This document shows positions 48,674 to 58,804 of a stretch of 64,000 bases of DNA, in pieces. The number at the start of each line of letters is the position of its first letter. Positions within the stretch are counted from its first letter, which is position 1. This DNA comes from Sesamum alatum. Its lineage: Eukaryota; Streptophyta; Magnoliopsida; Lamiales; Pedaliaceae. The translations under genes were made by a program, and so were the position numbers. The notes under the pieces are model-generated. The model searched no databases. It saw only the letters and a program-made list of their open reading frames with translations, and had not been told where the DNA came from. The stretch covers positions 13,239,866 to 13,303,865 of the forward strand of contig JACGWO010000011.1 in the NCBI GenBank assembly GCA_034509735.1, given 5' to 3'.

Positions 48674-48960
48674 ATTTTTGTAATTTTAGGAAATCTATGT
48701 AATTTCATGTAATTTTAGGAATTTTTGTAATTTTAGGAAATCTATTTAATTTCATGTAATTTTAGAAATTTTTGTAATTTTAGGAAATCTATGTAATTTC
48801 ATGTAATTTTATGAATTTTTGTAATTTTTGTAGGAAATCTATGTAATTTCATGTACTTTTATGATTTTGTGTAATTTTTGTAGGAAATCTATGTAATTTC
48901 ATGTAATTTTATGAATTTTAGGAAATTTTGTAATTTTAAGAAATATTCTGTGTTTTATGT
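48674..48960 (+). repeat. Minisatellite inside the CACTA element
   Basis: About five to six units of roughly 48 bp built from 'tttttgtaattttaggaaat' and 'ctatgtaatttcatgtaat'. Non-coding spacer between the two gene remnants. Confidence 0.8.
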
Positions 48961-49136
48961 AATTTTTTGAAAATGTATGTAATTAAATTTCTTTAATTAC
49001 ATTGTAAACTCAATAACTTTTTATAATTTTAGGCCATATATGTAATTTTAGGGAATTTAAATTAATTTAGTAAAATTTTGCTAATATATAATCAAACATT
49101 TACAACTTTATAGAAAATATAATTCATATATTTTAA

Positions 49137-50630
49137 ATGTCTAGATATCATGACAAACAGTGCTTCGGCCCCTCTCAGAGTGGTCGTGGCCGCGGTCGTG
49201 GCCAAACGAGTTCGGCTCCACCAGGACAGCCTCTAATGCCACAGGGCTCGGCTCCAGTGCCACAGGCCCCGCCCGTTGACCCGGCCACTCTGGTGTCATC
49301 GATCGCGGAGGTCGGCAGTGGACAGGCTCAGGTGGCGTCGAGTTCTCAGGCCTCGGGGGCCTCTGGTTCTCAGGCCCTGGGGCCTCGGGCATGGGATTTA
49401 CCACCACCAGTACTTGAATTGCCACCTCCGTCTGCACGCCACTACATCAGCCTCCGCGATGCGAGGTAATCTAACACAAATATATTTAATCATTTTCAGT
49501 TGATTTGTTCTTATGTTTTTTAATTTGAAATTATTTTTCAGGTCTGACTGAGATTTTCATAGTTTATAAATATGACGGTGAAAAAACCACTACCCTCACC
49601 CTTGGGGCTGCATCAAGAAAATTACACAGGAGCACATCCTATTTTGGCAAGATAATGTTAAAGTAATTAATATTTTATTATGTTTTAACTGAGTTTTTAA
49701 TGTTTTACTAATTCTTTCTTTTTAATATGTCAATATGCTGCTTAAATACAGGTGGAACTGCGACGATGAGTCGATGTACAAGGTCGTCCGGTGGCAGGCC
49801 GGACGGTTCCTGCGGAAGCGGTTCTTCGACGCTCGGGCCTAGCTGTCCCAATCGCTTTGGCTGGCCGAGGAGATTTGGCGATAGCTGCTGGAGTACTGGG
49901 ACACCCAGGACTTCAAGACAATGTCGGCCAAGAATAAGGCCAATCGAGCAGCTAACCCCGCCGCCGCAGCGACCATCTACAGAGGGGGCTCCTCGTCTGT
50001 TGGCCTCCACAAGAAGAAGATGGTCAGTATAAAATTTATTTCAAGTGATTTCATTATATTAGATGCTTTAATTAATTATTTAAATTTGTCTTTGACAGGA
50101 GGCACAACTCGGTCGCCCGATCAAGCAGATGGAGTTGTTCTCCTAGGTCTACCAGAGAAAAGAGGATAGCCAGTGGAGCGGCCGAGGGCGGCCCAGGTGG
50201 CAGGAGGCGTTCGAGAGGATGGTGGAGGAACAACAAGCCGACCAACCACCAAATGCTCAATCAGATCCTCCACCCTCTTCTCAAAGCTCGGTGGCCATGA
50301 CCGAGAACCAGATGTGGATGGCGGCAGTAGGCGGGCGGAAGAGGGGTGGTGTATTCGAACTCGGCTCAGAGGCCCACCACACGATTGCTAGACCTTCACA
50401 GCCGAGCTCGTCATCTATTCCACCGCCCCGACCACCACAAGGGCAACGCCCAGACTACGATGATCGGCTCGCCAGGCTCGAGGAGATTGTCCACCGTCTG
50501 GTGAACGAGAGGTCCTAGCCTCCACCGGCGCCACCGTCCCAAGATCCAGTCGATCCCCCGCAGCACGATGATGAGGCAGAAGACGAAGAGCTCGGGGACG
50601 ATCAGGCAGAAGACGGGGATCTAGATTAGG
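49137..50630 (+). pseudogene. CACTA TNP1-like (Transposase_24) protein remnant
   Basis: 49137-49469 is a Ser/Pro/Gly-rich start with a GRGRGRG stretch. After AT-rich intron-like gaps come blocks with the family signature: a Trp-rich segment (49745-49915, stops inside), KNKANRAANP and GGSSSVGLHKKK (49921-50025), LGRPIKQMELFS (50100-50145), and a coiled-coil-like C-terminus ending RLARLEEIVHRLVNERS (50219-50518). Such proteins bind the subterminal repeats. At least two in-frame stops. Confidence 0.78.
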
Positions 50631-51488
50631 GTCGGGTTTCATGTTTCCAAAATATGTATTTATATTTTAAAAACAATTTTGTAAAAACAATTTTAATTTC
50701 GTTATTAATATTGTTATTTCTTCTTTCTACCCGATACATTTTTATATTCAACAGATTAAACAATAAATTATAAAAAAATAATATATAAAATAAACAAAAT
50801 TAAAAATAATATTTTATAAAAAAATAAAAAACAAAAACTTTTGGAACGACCTTAGCAATAGCTATAGGAATGTACCATGTTAAAAATACGACCGTTACAA
50901 AGGCCGGTACAACATTTACAAGAAAAACCGTTACAAAAACCGGATGTAAAGCAATTACAAGAAATGGAACCAAATTACATAAGCGACTTTTCCACGGGGA
51001 GGTACAAAAATCGATTAAAAACCGCTACAAATCATGAACAACACACGCAGGGGAGTGTAGCACTAACCATTACAATATACGTTATATGTGCATTACCGTG
51101 CGAATTAGAAAAATCCTAACAAAATAAAAAATCGCGTGCTACAAAACAGATGAAAAAATCGTTCGAATAGTGATACACAATTATCATTATCTTTGTAACA
51201 AAGCCCGTTCCAATTTAGGAATTTATAATTACATCGAGCCGTTCCAAACGGAGATACAAATCATTTTCCGTGTTAGATCAACGGGTGAAACGGCTCGGGC
51301 GACCGGTACAAAAACCAGTTCAATTTGTAACGGCTTTGGTAATAGCCATTACAATTATTTTGTAACTCATGCTTTTGGCTCGGATAACCGATCGTTACAA
51401 AATCGGCTACAAAAATTATGAAACGTTGCAATGTTATTTCTAGCCGTTCCAAAAATCGTTACAATTAATTAATTTTTTTGTAGTGATA

Positions 51489-53551
51489 GTAATATAATAA
51501 ATAATTTATTTTACAACCTTATCTTATTGAGTAGTAAATTAACTAACATAATTGTAGGTCCTAACAGGACATATATAACTATTTTTATGCTTTAAAAGGT
51601 GCATTAAAGTTATAACATTTGGTCCCCTTGTATTATTATACACTTAACTGCAACATGATATTTTTCTTTTGAATATCCAGAGGGAAATGTGTTATGGAAT
51701 CAAAATTGCTACTTTTTAATATTTGTGGGATCGAAAGTGAGAATTCCAAAATCAATGGACCATTTTAAAATGGAAAGCACCTATATTACGGATTGAAAAA
51801 TGCTTTTTCCCCTTATGAAAATAAGAAAAGTCAAATGGTGAGTAAAAATTACCACAATAACAATTAAAAGTATAAAATTTGAAAATAATTATATACGAAC
51901 ACATCAGTACAATTACATTTTCATATTAAGAAAATTAATAAATTTTGAGAATAAAGTTAGTACAATAAAATAATAAGTAAAAAACTGAGTTAATTATTTT
52001 GAAATTAGAAAAAAAATATGATAAAGAAATAAGCCAATGAGATTAATATATTTTTCCACTAGTAAATTTATAAATATAACTTAAAAGTTTAAAAAGCATG
52101 AGTACTAAAAAGAATAAAAATTGATATATGGATATAATCCCATTAAATTAAAATTGCTTATGAAAATTGAACTATTGAGTGAATATCTTAGCACTTGATT
52201 TTTTTAGTATTAGATAATCCTGAGTGTTTTACTTTTACATCTATTTTTTCTTTTATAAAGGTGAAAAATAAAATTTTATACAATAATATTTCAAAATTCA
52301 GAAACTAATAAAACATGTAAATAATGCGTTGACAATGTAAAAAAGTTGATACTGAAATATGACTAACATACATTATATACACCGTTCCTACATGTCGCGA
52401 CAAAATATATTCCAGTTATCGGTCCTAATCTCTACAACCAACCGTTCCTATATGTATTCCAGACACCATGCTAAATTTTATCTACAACATAATCGGACTG
52501 TTCCAAACAAAGTTCTAAAAACCGTTCCTAATTGCGTGATTTAGTTTCGATGCTACTGTTCCTAATGTTTATAAAGTGTTCCAAATGCAAAAAAATTAAA
52601 ATTATACGTACCAATGTAATTAGGAACGGTAGAACCAAATGGTGCCAAACACCATTCCCAAATAGGAACGGTAATCTCGGTACCGTTCCTAATAATTAGG
52701 ATCGCCTCTTGTTGCCACGGATAGCCTCCCGTTCCTCAACCGTTCCTAATTGCAGTCCAAAAGGTTCAAATGAAGTATTTATCGTTCCAAATAATAAAAA
52801 AACCGTTCCTGTTACCGTCCCAATCCTCGCTTTTTTTTGTAGTGCTTACAATACAAATATTGGTACTATGGTAAAATTTGATTATAGTTTTATAACAACA
52901 GTCAATAAATAATTAGTTTGTAATAGTATCAATAAATTAAAAATAAATGACATTTAAATATAGTAGTCAAAGATAACATACAACACACACATACAAAATG
53001 TAATAAAAATAAAACGAAATTAAACAACATAAAATAGGCATAATAAAACCTACAAATAAAATTGATCAATTTATTTTATTAAATTGGAATTTCTTCTATC
53101 CAAGATAAGGAGCTTTGACTAATTATTATTATTTTAATATTAATTTTTTGAATATCATTATTTTATATTTTTATATTAATTGGTTTGATACATAATAATG
53201 AAATAACAATTAGTGAATATACGACATATAAAATTTAAATTTTAGGGAATATGGTTTTATTCAATAGTACCAATTAAATTTAGAAAGTGAATTACAAATA
53301 ATAGAATTGAATAGTTTTCTTATCAAGTTAAATAATTATTATCAGTTTGTCTGAAAATATAATTGTATAATACTAATATTTCAATGAAAAAAATATGAAA
53401 CTTAACATAAATGATATATTTACTACTAAAAACATATTTGTACACGTGCATCGCACGTCATGCTTTCTGGTTTAGTTATAAAGCATATAACTAGCAAGAG
53501 TTGAGAAATACTTGTGATTCAAGAAAGTCAATCAAAATTCTCCATGCTTAC
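51489..53551. other. Rest of pseudogene intron 8, AT-rich, no gene
   Basis: Apart from the element at 52360-52843 nothing is recognisable. Confidence 0.55.
52360..52843. mobile_element. CACTA-like non-autonomous element, one end visible
   Basis: Right end TTTTTTTTGTAGTG (to 52843) and about a dozen 'ccgttcctaa/ttaggaacgg' subterminal-type units. The motif resembles but differs from the 'ccgttaca' units of the large element. The left terminus could not be found. Confidence 0.65.
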
Positions 53552-54658
53552 CTGATTTATATTTTCGAGACCATTTAGGAAGAAATAATTATTTGAGTCA
53601 ACGTTCTTGTAGTTCCCACGACAATTAACTTTTGCTGACTGAAGACATAACACCCAAAATTGTTATCAGGAGGTTGTTAATTAACTCTAAGACTTTCCTT
53701 CTCATTTCCTAATTCTAATGTTACACAATCTTAAAACAAGGCACAACATGAAAACCTGCAAAATTTTGCTCCTTGTAAAAAATAATGTAAGAGTAGGGAA
53801 AATGAGTTTGCCTGATATAATTTATCTGATAGGAGTCCCATTCGGTGAGCATATTGTATTCTTTCGTTAATATCCAAGAATAAATCCGTAATAGGATTTC
53901 CTAGTCCATAACCCTGCTCCCAATTCCAAGAAAAATATAAGAGGAAAATGAGTTATTTTATAGAAATAAGAAATTTTAGTTATAAAGAAACTGAAGTTTT
54001 CCAGGTTTTTTGTGTACTGTACTCTCATATTCAACATTGGTTCATCCCCCTCTTCAACAGCTATATAGAAACAATCAGTTTATATCAACATAAATTCTTA
54101 GATAATTTGTTGTTTTTGTGCTCACTCATAAATATATATATATATATATATATATATTGTTTTTAATTCTTCACTCTTAATTTTGTAAAACTTGAAGCTA
54201 TATAAAACACTTGAATGTGTTCGGTATACGTCAACAATACCATTATACACTTCATTGACAACAAGAGGAAGAATGATGCCAGCATAAGATTCACCAAAAA
54301 TGTAGAGTGGATTCTCCATATATTTGGGGTGATCTATAAGCCACTGCAAGCCACAAATAAAGTAATATTAGTACATGAAAGTTGAATTATTATCATACTA
54401 TATTCACTTTAAATAGAATTGTTGTGCATTATTTTCTCACCTTTCCAAGGAAGTCATAAGTCTTGCTGACAACATGTCATTTGTTAGGGAATGTTCCGAA
54501 GTGTTTGCATAAGAATATCCAGTACCGGCAGGTTGATCTATATATAAAATGTTGGCAGCCTATAAAATTAAATTTTACAGAAGTCATATTATAGTTTACA
54601 TGCACATCTCATATCTAACATAAAATTCAAATACTATCCTATTCATAATTATTCTTTT

Positions 54659-54991
54659 GGGCAAAATATTGTTTTAGTCCCGTTAAAAAGGGTCATTATC
54701 GGTTTTAGTCCTACAATTCTTGCAGGTGTCGCTTTTAGTCCCGTTAAACCCGAAAACTAGCCTTTTCAGTCCCAAAATGGCATGTGCAGTGCACATGACT
54801 TAACGCCCATTAACGGACGTTAAAGGCAGCTAACGGCGTCAGTCTGTCATGTGCACTGCACATACCATTTTGGGACTGAAAAGGCTTATTTTTGGGTTTA
54901 ACAAGACTAAAAGCGACACCTGCAAAAATTATGGGACTAGAACAAATAATGGCCCTTTTTAACGGGACGAGACTAAAAAAACATTTTTTTG
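54659..54991. mobile_element. Foldback MITE copy 1 of a pair
   Basis: Almost entirely self-complementary; arms carry 'ttttagtcccgttaaa', 'gcaggtgtcgcttttag' and 'cccaaaatggcatgtgcagtg' (in part), centred near 54825 ('taacggacgtta'). Left flank TTATTCTTTT, right flank GATAAATAAA. Confidence 0.85.
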
Positions 54992-55001
54992 GATAAATAA
55001 A

Positions 55002-55455
55002 ATACCTAACTAATAAAAAATAATAAAATTAATTTATTTTATTGTATATAATTAAATAAATACTTAGTTTGTAAATGAAACAAGAATAACTAATGGTATT
55101 TTAGTCAATTCATATTTTGTCTACCTAATGTAATACTTTAAAGTATTGTATATATAATATCATGGGGGTCTTTGACCCAATGAATCAATTTTGACCAAAG
55201 TTTTGAATTCTTAGAATTTTGAATTTTTTTATTATTTCAAAAGCATTTGATTTGTTGTTTAATATGTATAGTAAATGTTGAAATTAAGGTAATCCTCAAA
55301 ATTTTCTTTAAAATGCACATGATCTGTTAATAAGAAAATATTCATTTTAAAATATGATGTGATCAATCTTGACGGAATACCCCTCCTTTACTTTTCCTAC
55401 CATTTATTATCTTTAAACCTCACTATATTTATGAACATAATTTCATTTTTTATTA
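55002..55455. other. 454-bp segment between the two foldback MITEs
   Basis: Non-coding, AT-rich, bounded on both sides by GATAAATAAA (54992-55001 and 55456-55465). No counterpart in intron 3 of the intact SCPL gene was noticed. Confidence 0.6.
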
Positions 55456-55465
55456 GATAAATAAA

Positions 55466-55803
55466 GGGTAAAATATTTTTTTAGTCCCGTTAAAAAAGGT
55501 CATTATCGGTTTTAGTCCCACAATTCTTGCAGGTGTCGCTTTTAGTCCCCTTAAACCCAAAAATAAGCATTTTCAGTCCCAAAATGGCATGTGCAGTGCA
55601 CGTGACTTAACGCCTGTTAACGGACGTTAAGGGCAGCTAACGGCGTCAGTTTAACGGGCGTTAAGTCACGTGCACTGCACATGCCATTTTGGGACTGAAA
55701 AGACTTGTTTTTGGATTTAACAGAACTAAAAACGACACCTGCAAGAATTGTGGGACTAAAATCGGTAATAGTCTTTTTAACGGGACGAAAAAAACATTTT
55801 GCC
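55466..55803. mobile_element. Foldback MITE copy 2 of a pair
   Basis: Same sequence family as 54659-54991 and near full-length palindromic. Left flank GATAAATAAA, right flank TTATTCTTTT (55804-55813). Confidence 0.85.
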
Positions 55804-56257
55804 TTATTCTTTTAGCTTTTAATCACTACAAACAGAAATAAAATGTGTTGCACCTTTGTCCAAGCATACTCATTTAACTTCAATGCTATTGGACCCCATT
55901 GCAATTGGCGTATCGATAACAAAGGTAACTGCACCAAAATATGAGTATATAATTAATGAAATGGCAGAAATGTCTTCTTTGTTTTAATTCAATTTACTTC
56001 ATCTATAAATATGATGTTAATGAGTTTTTACTTTCTTTCTGATATGACAAAGCAAGTATTACTCAGCTTGGTTCAAAATGAAATAATTAACTATAATTTA
56101 TAGCTTCTAATTTGTATATTCATATGTTCTAATATGCATTCACAAAATAAGTATGACATTGTTTGACGATATTTAATCATACATTCTGTCAGCATATGAA
56201 AAATAAATTACAACATGCTGAGTGAAACTGTGAAAGATATCATTATTATATGTATTA

Positions 56258-56691
56258 GGAAAAATTACAGGTACCTCCCTTGAAATTTAGTATAATTACA
56301 AATATCCACTCGTTGTCTGAAAAATTACAAATACCCCTTTAAGATTTGTAACCGTCTAACAAATAACCCATTTTCGTCCATTTATATGGGTGAATTGACA
56401 AAAATGTCCTTATGCAAATTGAATAATTCTTAAAATATTTTGAATTTTTTTGGACTACAATGCACAGGAAGAGGTTTCATAAATTTTTTACACAGAGGAG
56501 CAATAATGCAATTACCGCGGTTGATTTTTCTACAATTCTAACTAATATTAAAGGGCAAAATGGTCAATTTCAAACCTTTGGTTAAAAATTACAAACCTCG
56601 GGGTGGGGGAGGGGGTATTTGTAATTTTTTAAATAATGAGGGGGTATTTGTAATTATGCCTAACCTTAGGAAAAGTGACTGTAATTTACCC
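56258..56691. mobile_element. MULE-type MITE with perfect 9-bp target duplication
   Basis: TATGTATTA at 56249-56257 and at 56692-56700. Ends GGAAAAATTACAGG and the complement GGGTAAATTACAGT. 434 bp; the reading frame inside (56560-56781) is not considered coding. Confidence 0.85.
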
Positions 56692-56799
56692 TATGTATTA
56701 TTTGGCAACTATTATGTTGGGCAGGCAACTAATACAATGGCAAGATTTATAGCCATTTGTTTTGACTCAAGCTATGGATAAAACATCAGCTTAACTAGG

Positions 56800-57930
56800 T
56801 AATTGTTGAGGTAGACTTACAAAGTGGTACAAATTATTGAGTCAACAAGAGGCTATTAGTTGGACACTGCAAAGACGGTTGATTAAAATTAGAGAATATG
56901 CAGGAATGTTAATGATCAATTGGACACATACTCATAAAAAAGGAAATCAGATAAATTATACCTTGTACCCTGATATTTGTTTATTCCAACAAATAAATAG
57001 CAATAAAGTGAGCAAAGAAGCAGCTCAATAAAGTTATTGACTTGAGGCGAGCTGCGAATTGGCACACTTGAATGAGCAAGTGAGATACGACTTTTACAGG
57101 AGTGGAAGAGGGGGATGATACCTAGGGTATCAATTTTTTAAGTCTTAATGGAATTATCCAATCCAATTAACCAAAGAATCCAACCTAATTGACCCAAAAT
57201 AAGTAGGCTAGAGTATACAAAGCCCAAGGAGCAACATACCACCCCAGCCAGCTGAAACCTGTTGGCAAAACCAAGCTAGCCTAAGCCCACTGCCCAACCA
57301 ACTTAGCTAACGTGCCAACATCATTTGCCACATAGAATATGACACATAGACCTGAAGACACATTAGGATGGAATAAACACACTAGTTGAAATTTCGAGAT
57401 AAGGCTAGGCTGTCCCCCAATTGATAATAGTTTTCACCTAAGTAGGCAATTTCCCTACAATGTGGCAATTTTGGTTCCTCCTATCATAGAACATGGATAA
57501 CGTGACATACAACTGGACCAATGTTATCCATGAAAATGGAATTTCCCAAGAGCCTATGGATATCAAGATCATGCTCAATCAATCCTCAATTATCTCGTTC
57601 GACTTGTATAAATAGGGGTCTAGGCATGTTAAAAAATATAACTTTGTAATTTACATGAATCGCACTTATTCAACTAACTTGTCAAATCTTTCATTTTCAT
57701 AACACTCTACATGTCCTTTATCAATTTATCCACTTAGCTTGCTTATTTTCACCTGATCATAAGTTTCTGTTTGGTTCATGTCAAAATCACTACTAACTTA
57801 AGCATTATAGTGTTAATCCTATTTTATAATTTAATCCGAAAAACATTTAAGATCCTCAACACCGTTTACTATTCTGCTAGACTCTATCATATCACCTATA
57901 ACTTAATCACATAGGCACATAAAATGGCTC
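56800..57930 (+). mobile_element. 3' end and LTR of a degenerate LTR retrotransposon
   Basis: A polypurine stretch GGAAGAGGGGGA ends at 57115 and is followed by TGATACCTAGGG, a plausible LTR start (57116). A TATA box 'tataaatag' lies at 57607. The ~300 bp before it contains a short reading frame (56837-57031) without a recognised domain. It sits where exons 1-2 of the SCPL pseudogene would be. The LTR end is unresolved. Confidence 0.5.
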
Positions 57931-58690
57931 AGGTTAACCTAGGGCAACAAAACTATGTCAATCCACGTATACAAATCATGTTTGTCCACAAGTCCTTGCT
58001 TGGATTGAATCACTGGCAAGTTTCTTTCGCCATGTTCAACATTACCAACATGAATGTGTCTTTTGCTATTTACAAGATCACCCATGGCAGACGTTTCCCT
58101 CTTTGGCATATTATTACCAAAGCAACCATCTTGTTCACGCATCTCAAATGGGACAATTTCAGTTTTAATACCCCAATTATACATCTTTTTAGTTTTGATA
58201 CCTCCAGTTCCCAAGTCATTAGAATTGCTACCTAAAGTGTGAATCTTTCATCAACGTCACTAGCCTTCGTTAGTTTGACCATCAAAACTAACGATCAACC
58301 CAATTTAGGAGGGTAAAATAGGCGGGAGTTTGTCAATACAAAGGCATGTTTGTCGGCTTATGTATATACAAATTATAAAAAGAATAAAAAAAAATATCAA
58401 AATATCACAAAACCAAAAGGTCGTTTTTTTTTTTTGGTTAATTATAAATTGACACCAGCCGCCAGCGGAGTCGTTGTCTAATTTTTTTAGTTTTTTTATT
58501 TATTTGGGTAAAAGATTTTTTTAGTACACTAACTTGATTCTTGTTCAATTTTAGTCCATTAAGTTTCTCAATTTTTGATTTAGTCCAATAACTTTCAAAA
58601 TTGCGTAAATTGGGTCCTTTGGCTGAATCTTGGACAATTTTACCCCTTTACATTTTTTTGAGCAATTTAGTCCTTGAGCATGGTTTTGCA
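57931..58690. other. Intergenic stretch, no gene seen
   Basis: 58120-58330 resembles the tandem repeat at 2450-2680. 58510-58690 holds one arm of an 'aattttagtccattaag' repeat. Opposing reading frames at 57924-58242 are shadows of this repeat. Confidence 0.5.
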
Positions 58691-58716
58691 TAAAAAGTTC
58701 CCCTGCTCGACCAGAA

Positions 58717-58728
58717 TGGTATCAGAGC
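58717..58728 (+). promoter_or_regulatory. tRNA-Met primer-binding site of the pararetrovirus
   Basis: TGGTATCAGAGC, complementary to the initiator tRNA-Met 3' end; the conventional first position of caulimovirid genome maps. Confidence 0.88.
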
Positions 58729-58804
58729 CTAGGTTTATTCAAGAAATATTTGCTTATATTACATATTGATATTTTATCCCTAACGGAGGAGATTTTAAAG
58801 AAGC

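Larger units (their letters stand above)
45707..51485 (+). mobile_element. CACTA (En/Spm) transposon, internally deleted, ATA target duplication
   Basis: Left end TACTACAAAAAA (first C mutated to T), right end TTTTTTTGTAGTG. ATA flanks at 45704-45706 and 51486-51488. About 540 bp at the left and 650 bp at the right carry many direct and inverted copies of 'ccgttacaaa', the subterminal repeats bound by TNPA-type proteins in this superfamily. Two gene remnants lie inside in the same orientation. 5779 bp total. Confidence 0.9.
42990..55928 (-). pseudogene. SCPL pseudogene, exons 3-13, 5'- and 3'-truncated
   Basis: Exon counterparts: 55928-55854 (exon 3, 2 bp short, frameshift), 54559-54441 (exon 4, 4 bp short, frameshift), 54343-54241 (exon 5, GESYAG), 54060-54023 (6), 53913-53812 (7, GC donor), 53638-53552 (8), 44221-44060 (9, ends in TGA), 43962-43897 (10), 43486-43377 (11, acceptor AT instead of AG), 43256-43143 (12, donor lost, GDHD kept), 43044-42990 (13). 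Exons 1-2 (signal peptide and GGPGCSG) and exon 14 (catalytic His) are missing. Order and orientation match the intact gene at 4246-10579, so this is a duplicated gene that decayed. Intron 8 holds a CACTA element. Confidence 0.88.

Noticed and set aside
48674..48960. Regular repeats resembling a CRISPR array
   Set aside because: Units are contiguous without unique spacers and lie in a plant transposon; this is a minisatellite.
53948..54349. Separate small genes with GESYAG motif
   Set aside because: These are exons 5-6 of the SCPL pseudogene together with intron sequence, not independent genes.
4246..55928. The two SCPL loci as an inverted duplication mirrored by the two inverted viral copies
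   Set aside because: Both SCPL copies lie on the minus strand in the same orientation, so a single inverted duplication cannot explain both pairs.
57924..58242. Opposing reading frames of about 100 codons
   Set aside because: Low-complexity repeat sequence similar to 2450-2680, with no domain and no splice context.
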